DNA from: Alkalihalobacillus sp. LMS6
GTDB taxonomy: Bacteria > Bacillota > Bacilli > Bacillales > Bacillaceae_D
Length of the DNA: 64,000 nucleotides
Direction of reading: 5' to 3'
Assembly (NCBI RefSeq): GCF_024362765.1
Contig: NZ_CP093302.1
Location: 2,262,001-2,326,000, forward strand
A program made the position numbers and the translations under genes. Each line of letters opens with the position of its first letter. Within the stretch, counting starts at the first letter, position 1. Of the stretch, positions 1-7,775 are shown piece after piece. A model generated the notes under the pieces. It was not told the origin of the DNA, did no database searches, and saw nothing but the letters and a program-made list of their open reading frames with translations.

Positions 1-446
1 GAAACCAATTCCCAATCCTTCCCAGAAGAAGGAGCAGGTGTTTCGGTTGGTTTATCAGCGAACACTTGCATAGGAATTTCTACAAGAATGCGCTCTTGTA
101 TCATATGAGATAAATCAATCACATCACCCGCATACGTGAAAACATCTTCTTCTCTTAAATGGGAAGGAGGCATTTCACCTTCTGGGACAAAATGAGCTTG
201 ACCTTTTATATCATATGGCCATTCGACATCCGCTAATGTTCGGGAACAAGGTAAAACCAAATGCCCCTTCACAGCAAAATCAAATGAAAACACGTTTCGA
301 CTTGCATTTGCTGTCCCTTTAAAGGAAACAGGACTTGCGGCTCGAACATCCTGGTGTTCTTTTAATTGATCTTCCAACGTTACATTTTCATCAAAATGAA
401 ACGATTCATTTCGCGCTTGTTGAAGAGCTTGAACGGTCCATTTCAT
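1..446 (-). CDS. yceD: YceD/DUF177 family protein (YlbN), 3' end beyond window
   Basis: The reverse strand encodes at least 148 residues from an ATG at 446, preceded by a GAGGTGAGG ribosome site. The reading frame stays open to the window edge. A Cys in the LPCSR stretch (about residue 70) and the overall beta-rich layout fit the YceD/DUF177 family. Members of this family sit immediately upstream of rpmF (ribosomal protein L32) and are implicated in 23S rRNA metabolism. Divergence from tmcAL (ylbM) reproduces the B. subtilis ylbM/ylbN-rpmF arrangement, so rpmF should lie just outside the window. Family assignment is confident; function is known only from relatives. Confidence 0.88.
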   Translation of the reverse strand, partial: MKWTVQALQQARNESFHFDENVTLEDQLKEHQDVRAASPVSFKGTANASRNVFSFDFAVKGHLVLPCSRTLADVEWPYDIKGQAHFVPEGEMPPSHLREEDVFTYAGDVIDLSHMIQERILVEIPMQVFADKPTETPAPSSGKDWELV

Positions 447-475
447 GTATCCTCACCTCATAGGCAACAAAAATC

Positions 476-504
476 ATTATAAGTCTCAACGACAGGAATG
501 TCAA
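476..504 (-). promoter_or_regulatory. Consensus sigma-A promoter for yceD (rpmF operon)
   Basis: Reading leftwards, TTGACA (499-504) and TATAAT (476-481) are separated by exactly 17 bases, a perfect consensus match. It points at the yceD start 30 bases further on. Such strength suits a ribosomal-protein operon. Confidence 0.85.
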
Positions 505-626
505 CCTTATTTCTTTACAGCAAAAGCCTTTTATTCTCTGCCGTTATTCTTGTATAATGTAGCCACAGACGACTAACATTTAGTTTATCACGAGAACGTT
601 TTTCATGCAAAAAAAGGAGGGTTTGA

Positions 627-1847
627 ATGAAAGCCGTCGGTCTTGTAGTTGAATATAATCCGTTTCATAATGGTCATTTGCATCACGTGTTAAAAGCAAA
701 AGAAGATACACAAGCGGACGTAGTAGTAGCCGTTATGAGCGGATCATTTTTACAAAGAGGAGAACCAGCACTACTTTCTAAACGGGTTCGAGCGGAAATG
801 GCGCTCCGAACAGGCGTTGATGTTGTAGTTGAACTACCTTATGGATACGCGGTTCAAACCGCTCCCTATTTCGCAGAAGGTGCGGTTCGAATTCTGTCAG
901 CGTTGTGCTGCTCCTCGCTTCACTTCGGCAGTGAAGAAGGGGAAATCAAGCGTTTTACAGATCTTGCGACTTTTATCCGTACCCATAAGGCTGAATATGA
1001 CGCTTATGTACGACACTATTTAAAACAAGGCGATTCATACCCTAAAGCAAGCGCCGAGGCCTTTTCATCTTTAGTTGGTTCTGACAAGCAGCTACCGTTA
1101 AACCAGCCAAATAATATTCTTGGGTTCCATTATGTTCAGCAACTCTATGCCCAACATACATCAATGCAAGCTTTTACAACAAAACGTATTGTAGCAAACT
1201 ATCACGACGAAGATCTCGGAACCCATTCAATTGCAAGCGCCACAAGTATTCGCCACGCGCTTAACCAAAACAAAACAACTGAACACGTTTTACCTCCTTA
1301 TTCACGATTATTGTTAGACAATTATAAAGAAGAACATGGTCAGTTTCACTTTTGGGAAGCCTATTTTCCTTATCTCAACTATCAAATTTTAACCCGCAGC
1401 CCTGAAGAGTTAAAAGAGATTGCTGAATGTGAAGAAGGCTTGGAATACCGATTAATTGAGACTGGAAAAGTAGCAACCACTTTTCAAGACTGGCTCAATC
1501 GATTGAAAACAAAACGGTATACGAGCACAAGGCTACAACGTTTGTTTGTCCATTTATTAACTGGAACAACGAAAAAACAAGTCGAAGCAGCACGTTTAGA
1601 AGCCGACCATTCTTACATTCGTTTACTTGGCATGAGTCAAAAGGGAAGACAATACTTAAATGAGCATAAAAAAAGCTTCACCCTCCCTATCATTACCAGA
1701 GAAGCTGAACTAAAGCATTACGGTACATTAGGTGCTCTTGACCAACGAGCAACAAATTGCTATTGGTTAACAAAACCAGCATCCCTTCATGCAAACACGA
1801 TCGAGCGTGAATTTAAAGCGACACCAGTTTACATAAAAGATGAATAA
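627..1847 (+). CDS. tmcAL: tRNA(Met) cytidine acetate ligase TmcAL
   Basis: 406 residues, the usual length of the TmcAL (YlbM) family. This cytosolic enzyme uses ATP and acetate to make N4-acetylcytidine at the wobble base C34 of elongator tRNA-Met. The N-terminal nucleotidyltransferase signature EYNPFHNGHLHH (residues 9-20) supplies the HxGH adenylation motif, and ATSIRHAL (about 204-211) is the second nucleotide-binding motif. The start has an AAAGGAGG site 6 bases upstream. The gene is monocistronic, divergent from yceD and convergent with ylbL across a shared terminator. A TATAAT-like -10 lies at 553-558. Confidence 0.95.
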   Translation: MKAVGLVVEYNPFHNGHLHHVLKAKEDTQADVVVAVMSGSFLQRGEPALLSKRVRAEMALRTGVDVVVELPYGYAVQTAPYFAEGAVRILSALCCSSLHFGSEEGEIKRFTDLATFIRTHKAEYDAYVRHYLKQGDSYPKASAEAFSSLVGSDKQLPLNQPNNILGFHYVQQLYAQHTSMQAFTTKRIVANYHDEDLGTHSIASATSIRHALNQNKTTEHVLPPYSRLLLDNYKEEHGQFHFWEAYFPYLNYQILTRSPEELKEIAECEEGLEYRLIETGKVATTFQDWLNRLKTKRYTSTRLQRLFVHLLTGTTKKQVEAARLEADHSYIRLLGMSQKGRQYLNEHKKSFTLPIITREAELKHYGTLGALDQRATNCYWLTKPASLHANTIEREFKATPVYIKDE

Positions 1848-1877
1848 CACTGGAACACAATGTTCATCTCTCTCATT

Positions 1878-1926
1878 TAAAATCGTCGCACAACCCTTAG
1901 CTTGGATCAGTGCGACGATTTTTTTA
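1878..1926. terminator. Bidirectional terminator between tmcAL and ylbL
   Basis: AATCGTCGCA at 1881-1890 pairs with TGCGACGATT at 1911-1920. A run of T follows on the plus strand and A-rich sequence precedes it, so it can end both convergent transcripts. Confidence 0.85.
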
Positions 1927-1933
1927 ACCCGTA

Positions 1934-2956
1934 CTATTCATCTTGTAAGGTTTCTAAAAAGCTCAATGCTTCTTCAAACGTTTGAATTGGCACAATTTCC
2001 ATATCTGTGTTAATGGATTCAGCCGCTGCACGTGCATCTTCATAATTATTTCCACTTGTTGGGACGAGGAAATAGTCCGCTCCTGCTCGATCGGAAGCGA
2101 CTACTTTTTGGTTTGCACCACCGATGGACCCTACGTCCCCATCTTCATTGATCGTTCCTGTTCCAGCAATTTGATAGCCAGCAGTTAAATCAATATCTTC
2201 TAATTGACTATATACTTCCAATGCGAAGATAAGACCCGCTGAAGGCCCCCCTATTGCCCCTGCAGCAATGTCGACTTCTGGAGTAAAGGTCGTTGTTCGA
2301 ACCGTTTCTACTGATACTCCTACGCCAACGCGGTCACGATCCATGTTTAACTCGTCCGGAAACGAAGAAAATTCAAGGTTTTTCATAAGGGTTTCTTCTT
2401 CTCGTTCAAACGTCAGTGTGACAATATCCCCTTCAGAATACATCGCTAGTGTATCAATCAGCGCTTCACTTGTCTCAATGGCTTCCCCATCAACGTGGGT
2501 AATAATGTCACCAGGCTCCAGCTGTTCATCAGCGGACATGCCTTCAGTGGTACCTACAACATAGACGCCGGTATATTCAATCTCCACTTCCCCAGCTTCA
2601 GATGCTTGAAAGGCTGCAATTTTTGCATCATCTTGAGAGTTTGACATTAACAACTGTTGTCGCTGGTCATATTCTTCATCTGTCATACCAGACGGTGCTG
2701 GATTCAGAGACCGAAATTCACTAAACCACGACCACGCCATTAATGCCGGTGTCGCTTTTGCACTTCTCACTGTCGTTAACATAAACGTTCCTTCATCATC
2801 TTTATTTCCATCTCTTACATCGACCATCTCTTCTACAGATTGCGCCAATCCTGGTTGACTATAATAGTACGGCAGTTCAAGACGAACGATTACAAGTAAG
2901 ACAACGACAAGGACGAGCCATTTTACCCATGGAAATGACTTTCGCTTTTGTTCCAT
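1934..2956 (-). CDS. ylbL: SepM/YlbL-like PDZ-Lon membrane serine protease
   Basis: 340 residues. A single N-terminal membrane segment (about 11-30) anchors an extracellular part. A PDZ domain follows (about 125-195, around GVYVVGTTEGM and LEPGDIITHVDG), then a Lon-type S16 peptidase domain. The Ser/Lys dyad is visible as GGPSAG (Ser239) and ANQKV (Lys284). Relatives include B. subtilis YlbL and streptococcal SepM, which trims the competence peptide; the substrate here is unknown. It starts 3 bases after the upstream ylbK stop, so the two are probably cotranscribed. Acidic residues are frequent in the external part, as in alkaliphiles. Confidence 0.92.
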   Translation of the reverse strand: MEQKRKSFPWVKWLVLVVVLLVIVRLELPYYYSQPGLAQSVEEMVDVRDGNKDDEGTFMLTTVRSAKATPALMAWSWFSEFRSLNPAPSGMTDEEYDQRQQLLMSNSQDDAKIAAFQASEAGEVEIEYTGVYVVGTTEGMSADEQLEPGDIITHVDGEAIETSEALIDTLAMYSEGDIVTLTFEREEETLMKNLEFSSFPDELNMDRDRVGVGVSVETVRTTTFTPEVDIAAGAIGGPSAGLIFALEVYSQLEDIDLTAGYQIAGTGTINEDGDVGSIGGANQKVVASDRAGADYFLVPTSGNNYEDARAAAESINTDMEIVPIQTFEEALSFLETLQDE

Positions 2957-2959
2957 TCT

Positions 2960-3742
2960 TTACCTCCACTGCTTCATTCTATCCTTTATTTCAGGCAATA
3001 CGTTTTGGCATGCCTGCTCACCCTGTTCAATCAGTGTCTCCGTTTCGGAAAAATCTAACGGAGAAGAATGTTTAATAATTGGACGAATCATAATGTCCCC
3101 TTGTTCCTTTTGTTTGCGAGCTAGTTCTCTACCCATAATATCCATCGTTTGCATAACAATTTCATGAATAGACGGCGTTTTTAAATGGGAACGAAAAAAA
3201 GATACGTCCACGCCAATAATAATGTCGGCACCCATTTCGCGCGCCACCGACACAGGCACGCGTTCCACCACTCCACCATCAACAAGTAACTGGTCGCCCC
3301 ATTTGACCGGTACAAAAATACCTGGAATCGACATGCTCGCTCGGACTGCTTTTGCCACATCGCCATCAGCTAGAATGACTCGATTTCCAGTTAACAAATC
3401 TGTCGCCACGACCCGAACCTCTTTATTGAGCTCTTTAAACGTTTTTTGCTTCGCTAATATCCGTACTAAACTTTCAATCTTATCACCCGCAATTAGCCCT
3501 TGCCTGGAAACGGTAAAATCTAAGTAAAATTTATTTTTAAATAGCTTTGCAAAACGCTCCATATGCTCAATGGAATGACCGACTCCATACATCGTTGCTA
3601 CAAGAGCACCCATGCTACTTCCTGCGAGAAAATCGATGTGAATCCCCGCCTTCTCAAGTGCACGTAGTACGCCAATATGCGCAAAACCTCGTGCGCCACC
3701 AGAGCCTAATGCAAGTCCAATTCTAGGGCGATTCGCTTCCAC
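2960..3742 (-). CDS. ylbK: Patatin-like phospholipase, RssA/YlbK family
   Basis: 260 residues covering one patatin domain. The oxyanion motif GSGGARG (13-19), nucleophile elbow GSSMG (Ser43) and catalytic DGG (Asp155) are all present, so the Ser-Asp dyad is intact and lipid acyl hydrolase activity is expected. It is the first gene of the ylbK-ylbL pair, ahead of the membrane protease with only 3 bases between them. The physiological substrate is not known for this family. Confidence 0.9.
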   Translation of the reverse strand: MEANRPRIGLALGSGGARGFAHIGVLRALEKAGIHIDFLAGSSMGALVATMYGVGHSIEHMERFAKLFKNKFYLDFTVSRQGLIAGDKIESLVRILAKQKTFKELNKEVRVVATDLLTGNRVILADGDVAKAVRASMSIPGIFVPVKWGDQLLVDGGVVERVPVSVAREMGADIIIGVDVSFFRSHLKTPSIHEIVMQTMDIMGRELARKQKEQGDIMIRPIIKHSSPLDFSETETLIEQGEQACQNVLPEIKDRMKQWR

Positions 3743-3875
3743 ATGAGCCCCTCCTTTTCTCCTGATGCACTTCCTTACATCTGCTTTTAATCTTATGGTC
3801 TAAACAAAATCCGTATGCGTATATTTATAGGGACATGCTTTTGTTTGCCAGCCACAGTAAAGGAGTCCTGAATGC

Positions 3876-5102
3876 ATGCATGAAGCGCGAAAAAGCTCAC
3901 TTATTAAATCCGCCATCTTTGCTATGGCAGCAATTATTTTAGCTCTCTCACTCGTTCTTTTCCCGAAAGAGGCTCTTGACGCATCCACACGCGGACTAGA
4001 TATGTGGTGGAACGTTGTCTTTCCATCATTATTGCCTTTTTTTATTGTATCAGAACTACTTATCGGATTTGGCGTTGTCGCTTTTCTCGGCGTTGTTCTT
4101 GAACCGCTTATGCGCCCCCTTTTTAAAGTACCGGGAATTGGTGGCTTTGTTTGGGCGATGGGGCTTGCAAGCGGAAACCCTGCTGGCGCTAAATTAGCTG
4201 TGCAAATGCGTAAACTTGGAAAGATTACGCGTATTGAGGGAGAACGGCTTGCAGGCTTTACCAATTCTTCTAATCCTTTATTTATTTTTGGCGCAATCGC
4301 CGTAGGTTTTTTTCATAATCCAGCATTAGGAATGATTTTGGCACTTGCTCATTATGTTGGCAATTTATTTGTTGGTTTCTTATTTCGCTTCTACGGAAAA
4401 GAAACGGAAACGTTACCTCTTATACGTGGCAAGAAGCGTTTACACATTACTGATGCATTCGCGGCCCTCCACCAAGAACGGATAAAGGATGGCAGAACGA
4501 TTGGAAAACTACTTGGAGATGCCGTTCGATCATCCATTGAAACGTTGCTGTTGATTGGTGGATTTATTATTTTGTTCTCCGTTTTAAATCAATTATTAAG
4601 CTTATTAGGGGTTATCACAATTATTGCTTTTTTCGTCAGTCATCTTTTTGGCCACATTGGTCTGTCTCCAGAACTAGCTCACGCTTTTATTTCTGGTTTA
4701 TTCGAAATCACAATTGGGGCGCAAATTGTTAGTGAAACAACATCGGCTGATTTTTTATCTCAAATTATTGTTGTTTCATTTATTCTTGGCTTTGGCGGAT
4801 TCTCTATTCAAGCACAAGTAGCCAGTATACTTGCTGAATCGGACATACGCTTTCGCCCATTTCTTTTAGCACGGTTGGTACAAGGCGTTGCAGCAGCTGG
4901 TCTTGTCGTTGTTTTTTATCATTTATTATATAAACCGTTAACAGATGAAGTGAGCGGTCCTGACAGTAGGATGCTCCCAACATTTGCAGAAACTGTATGG
5001 CATGCGTTTCTTGACTGGTCACCATACATAACATTTTTCTTCCTAAGCTTGTTTATCGTACTCAAAATCCCTCACGTAAAAAAAGACGATCGCTTAAGCT
5101 AG
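3876..5102 (+). CDS. ylbJ: YlbJ sporulation integral membrane protein
   Basis: 408 residues with about ten hydrophobic segments and a nucleoside-recognition/gate-type fold (two repeats rich in GF.W..GLASGNPAG and GFGGFSIQAQ). In B. subtilis YlbJ is made in the mother cell under sigma-E and is required for heat-resistant spores. The ATG at 3876 follows AAAGGAG at 3859-3865; the neighbouring ATG at 3872 is closed at once by a stop. The gene faces coaD convergently, as in B. subtilis. Confidence 0.92.
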   Translation: MHEARKSSLIKSAIFAMAAIILALSLVLFPKEALDASTRGLDMWWNVVFPSLLPFFIVSELLIGFGVVAFLGVVLEPLMRPLFKVPGIGGFVWAMGLASGNPAGAKLAVQMRKLGKITRIEGERLAGFTNSSNPLFIFGAIAVGFFHNPALGMILALAHYVGNLFVGFLFRFYGKETETLPLIRGKKRLHITDAFAALHQERIKDGRTIGKLLGDAVRSSIETLLLIGGFIILFSVLNQLLSLLGVITIIAFFVSHLFGHIGLSPELAHAFISGLFEITIGAQIVSETTSADFLSQIIVVSFILGFGGFSIQAQVASILAESDIRFRPFLLARLVQGVAAAGLVVVFYHLLYKPLTDEVSGPDSRMLPTFAETVWHAFLDWSPYITFFFLSLFIVLKIPHVKKDDRLS

Positions 5103-5147
5103 AAACCTAATGAGTTGGACACTTCTATTGCGTTAGGCGACGATCCC

Positions 5148-5630
5148 TTATTCTTTTGCATACACACGGTTTAACGCGTCAGCCACAGCCGCGGGCACGA
5201 GCGAGGACACATCTCCGCCGTAGCTCGCCGCTTCTTTTACGATCGTAGAGCTCACATAACTATATTCAGGTTTTGTCATTATAAAAAGCGTGTCCACATC
5301 TGGAACAATGGTTTTATTCATTGCAGCAATATTATGTTCGTAATCATAATCCGTGCTCGAGCGTAACCCCCGTATAATGGCTGAGGCGCCGTTATTTTTT
5401 GCGTAATCAACAAGTAAACCTGTAAAAGGCTCCACTGTTAGATTAGAGATGTGAGCTGTTGCTCGTTTTAATAATTCAACCCGCTCTTCTAAGGAAAAAA
5501 GCGGCGTTTTTTTACTGTTTACAGACACAACAATGATTAATTCGTCAAACTGATTTGCCGCTCGTTCAAATAAATCAATATGTCCATTTGTAACTGGATC
5601 AAAACTACCTGAACTAACTGCTTTCCTCAA
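5148..5630 (-). CDS. coaD: Phosphopantetheine adenylyltransferase CoaD
   Basis: 160 residues, standard length. Catalyses the penultimate step of coenzyme A synthesis: 4'-phosphopantetheine plus ATP gives dephospho-CoA. The nucleotidyltransferase motif GSFDPVTNGH (residues 8-17, TxGH) is present, and YVSST (about 125) corresponds to the ISST nucleotide motif. The start overlaps the end of rsmD by 17 bases, so the two are translationally coupled. rsmD-coaD is a very widespread pair. Confidence 0.97.
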   Translation of the reverse strand: MRKAVSSGSFDPVTNGHIDLFERAANQFDELIIVVSVNSKKTPLFSLEERVELLKRATAHISNLTVEPFTGLLVDYAKNNGASAIIRGLRSSTDYDYEHNIAAMNKTIVPDVDTLFIMTKPEYSYVSSTIVKEAASYGGDVSSLVPAAVADALNRVYAKE

Positions 5631-6189
5631 CTACATTCACCCTTTCATATATCGTTATTTTGGTTTCTCCATATCGTTCCGAGCGAATAATAGATAAATG
5701 TTCAAAATGAGGCAGTTCGCTTGATGCGGCTGTTTCACAAACGATGAGGCCTCCTCGCTCCAAGACCTCACTACCATTAATTTTTTCTAATGCATCTTTT
5801 ATGTATAACTCTGCCTTAGCATATGGAGGATCAATTACTATTAGTTGAAAGGTTTCACCGCGGCTAATAACTGCTTTTAGACCTCTCAAACTGTCATTTT
5901 TATAAACAGTTGCTTTATCACTTAATTTTGTATGGGTTAAATTCGTTTGAATCGTTTGCACGGCTTGATGTTGCGCTTCAATAAAAAATCCTTTATCCAT
6001 CCCTCGGCTTAACGCTTCAATTCCAAGCGCTCCACTGCCTGCAAACAAATCAAGCACTTGTCCCCCCTCAAAATAAGGGCCAATCATATTAAAAATTGAT
6101 TCTTTCACTTTATCTGTTGTTGGCCTTGTTTGTTTACCAGGAACAGGCTTAAGTTTTAATCCACCTTGTTCACCTGAGATTACCCTCAC
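5614..6189 (-). CDS. rsmD: 16S rRNA (guanine966-N2)-methyltransferase RsmD
   Basis: 191 residues. The SAM-binding motif I is DLFAGSGALGIEALSRG (about 47-63) and the catalytic DPPY motif of N2-guanine methylases is in VIDPPYAKAE (about 121). It methylates G966 of 16S rRNA in the assembled 30S subunit. It forms an overlapping pair with coaD. The upstream region also holds the oppositely directed small RNA CsfG. Confidence 0.95.
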   Translation of the reverse strand: MRVISGEQGGLKLKPVPGKQTRPTTDKVKESIFNMIGPYFEGGQVLDLFAGSGALGIEALSRGMDKGFFIEAQHQAVQTIQTNLTHTKLSDKATVYKNDSLRGLKAVISRGETFQLIVIDPPYAKAELYIKDALEKINGSEVLERGGLIVCETAASSELPHFEHLSIIRSERYGETKITIYERVNVVEESS

Positions 6190-6223
6190 ATTATCACCCT
6201 ATCCTATGAATTAATGAATACAT

Positions 6224-6253
6224 GTATAACGCATGCGTTTCTTGTACATACTA
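6224..6253 (+). promoter_or_regulatory. Sigma-G/sigma-F type forespore promoter for csfG
   Basis: GTATA (6224-6228) and CATACTA (6247-6253) are 18 bases apart. CATACTA matches the sigma-G -10 consensus and GTATA matches the -35 shared by sigma-F and sigma-G. Initiation would fall near 6260, exactly where the structured RNA begins. Confidence 0.7.
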
Positions 6254-6259
6254 AATCTA

Positions 6260-6392
6260 GCAACACAGATCGTGTTGCGACAACCGCGGAGAAGACTTAC
6301 ATTTCCCCATAAGATCTTCCTCCGGTTTCTCCTCTCCCATTGCCATGTGGATCATGGCAAGGCATTCTTCTTCGTGAAGAATGCCTTTTTTT
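6260..6392 (+). ncRNA. csfG: CsfG-like forespore small RNA
   Basis: The rsmD (ylbH) upstream region carries four consecutive hairpins and no credible ORF. They are CAACAC/GTGTTG (6261-6277); a long imperfect stem from ACCGCGGAGAAGA to TCTTCCTCCGGT (about 6283-6326); TTGCCATG/CATGGCAA (6340-6360); and an intrinsic terminator GGCATTCTTC/GAAGAATGCC (6361-6385) followed by seven T. In B. subtilis the sporulation RNA CsfG lies between ylbG and ylbH, is forespore-specific and carries conserved pyrimidine-rich segments. The position, the forespore-type promoter and the CUUCCUCC segment here all fit. Here an extra gene (6458-6829) separates it from ylbG. Exact 5' end and target are inferred. Confidence 0.72.
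6357..6392 (+). terminator. Intrinsic terminator of CsfG
   Basis: A stem of 12 base pairs (6359-6370 with 6376-6387), loop TTCGT, then a T tract through 6392. Confidence 0.88.
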
Positions 6393-6457
6393 ATCGACAC
6401 TCGTCCAAAGACATGGTATGATGCAAGCGATTCTAGAGAAGGAAGTAGGAAGAAAAG

Positions 6458-6829
6458 ATGAACCAACGCGTCATTAAACTAGGTAATGGTCACGCTGATT
6501 TCTTTGAACTGATGGAACTTGCGTCATCAAACAAAGCTCGTTTACTTGCTTGTTTTCAGCTTCAAACGTTAGAAGACCGCTTGTCTCTCGGCATTGTTTT
6601 CAAGCCTGCTCGTCATCCGTCTACCTTTATGCCCATTTACCTTTGTCTTGAAGGCTTTAAACCAGATAGTAAAAGAGTACAACAATTTACAGCCTTTGCA
6701 CACCAAGAAGACCTCACTGTCCATACAGTTGCTGTAAAGGCACTTAACCAATTTTTTGATGAAGAGCAATATGCTCGTTACCTAATCGGACTGTTACGAT
6801 CACAGCGAGTTATCCCCCCTATGAGTTAA
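6458..6829 (+). CDS. Conserved hypothetical protein (possibly DUF7147 family)
   Basis: 123 residues, soluble, alpha/beta composition, starting behind GAAGGAAGTAGGAAG. It ends in RVIPPMS, and its start MNQRVIKLG plus ELMELA resembles a short Bacillus family sometimes labelled DUF7147; I recall this only approximately. No catalytic motif is evident. It lies directly after the CsfG terminator and is convergent with ylbG, separated by a short hairpin. No function can be assigned. Confidence 0.6.
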   Translation: MNQRVIKLGNGHADFFELMELASSNKARLLACFQLQTLEDRLSLGIVFKPARHPSTFMPIYLCLEGFKPDSKRVQQFTAFAHQEDLTVHTVAVKALNQFFDEEQYARYLIGLLRSQRVIPPMS

Positions 6830-6832
6830 AAA

Positions 6833-6858
6833 ATAAACCAGACGAACGTCTGGTTTAA
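6833..6858 (-). terminator. Terminator downstream of ylbG
   Basis: AAACCAGACG (6835-6844) pairs with CGTCTGGTTT (6847-6856). On the reverse strand it is followed by an A/T run read as TTTATTTTTT, and it overlaps the ylbG stop codon. Confidence 0.65.
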
Positions 6859-7133
6859 ATCCCTAGCTTATAATCATATTCTTTCGCTTTATCAGGCTTT
6901 GCATCTTCATACTCGGTATTCACGAACGGTCGCATAGAAGGCTTCACATCAGTCACAAAATGAAACGACTGCAATTTATCAATAATGTCGTCTACTTTCT
7001 CTTGATCACAGTAGAACACGACATACTTCATTTTTTTTGATACGTATTGAACATGGCCAAAGCGTCGTAACTGCCTTGCATACTTTAGTGATGTAAGCCA
7101 AACAACAATCCCTTGACGACTTGGACTTAACAT
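6855..7133 (-). CDS. ylbG: YlbG, UPF0298/DUF2129 family protein
   Basis: 92 residues. A small basic cytosolic protein with the family core VWLTSLKYARQLRRFGHVQYVSKKMKYVV shortened here to its recognisable parts (VVWLTSLK, HVQYVSKK) and a C-terminal Y.DYKLG tail. It matches B. subtilis YlbG by position, directly downstream of ylbF. Molecular function is not established. Confidence 0.9.
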   Translation of the reverse strand: MLSPSRQGIVVWLTSLKYARQLRRFGHVQYVSKKMKYVVFYCDQEKVDDIIDKLQSFHFVTDVKPSMRPFVNTEYEDAKPDKAKEYDYKLGI

Positions 7134-7213
7134 AGCTCATACCCCTCTTTTTAAAAAATCATTACTTTATTTTACCACAATTTTCTTTTTTTATGTAAAA
7201 GAATGTAGCTGCG

Positions 7214-7654
7214 TTATCCGCAACTACATCCACCACCAGAACCACATCCACCACTACATGACATCGAATCAAAAAATGGATTTCCAGTTGGTACTTTAAT
7301 TGATGGCGAAACCGTATGGGCAAGCACGCCACTCAATTCATTTAATAAATCTTCAAGCTCCGTTTCAGCTTTTTTAAACTCAGCAACAGATTCGTCTCGA
7401 TCCAAATCTCTCTTTGCTGTACGTATATCGTTTGATACGGTTTTATAATCAGGATGGTATTTCCCAAACCGTTGCACTTCTTCATGCGCAACTTTTAAAT
7501 TAGAAAACCGTTCAATTTTTTGTTGAGCTTCAGTATCACGATTAAGGCGATCACGCGCTTCGATATACTGTGCGAACAGCTCTGATTGAAGAACAACGGA
7601 TGCGAGTTCATCAGAGGCGTTAAGTAGTTCAACAGTATCTAATGTAGCTATCAC
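7214..7654 (-). CDS. ylbF: YlbF (RicF), RNase Y-associated Fe-S complex subunit
   Basis: 146 residues from a GTG at 7654 that sits 7 bases after AGGAGG; the longer frame back to 7684 lies inside this ribosome site. The helical YlbF/YmcA core (about 15-115) is followed by a Gly/Cys tail with Cys at CSGGCGSGGGCSCG. In B. subtilis YlbF, YmcA and YaaT form a complex carrying [4Fe-4S] clusters that redirects RNase Y and influences sporulation, competence and biofilm. The C-terminal cysteines are plausible cluster ligands. It forms a pair with ylbG. Confidence 0.92.
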   Translation of the reverse strand: MIATLDTVELLNASDELASVVLQSELFAQYIEARDRLNRDTEAQQKIERFSNLKVAHEEVQRFGKYHPDYKTVSNDIRTAKRDLDRDESVAEFKKAETELEDLLNELSGVLAHTVSPSIKVPTGNPFFDSMSCSGGCGSGGGCSCG

Positions 7655-7775
7655 GGCTGCACCTCCTCTAGCATATTGTATCATGGGTATTTAGTAGATC
7701 GAAAGGTTTTTTTCAATTTGACAAGGACAGGTTTCTTCCATATAATTCTTTCGACACACACTGGAGGACGCTTAC

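Noticed and set aside
3800..4264. 154-codon open frame opposite ylbJ
   Set aside because: It lies wholly antisense to a clear ylbJ, is Ser/Arg/Pro biased as expected for a shadow frame, and lacks a ribosome site.
6233..6466. Two open frames over the CsfG region
   Set aside because: Both run through the hairpins and terminator, with no ribosome site; the RNA explains the sequence better.
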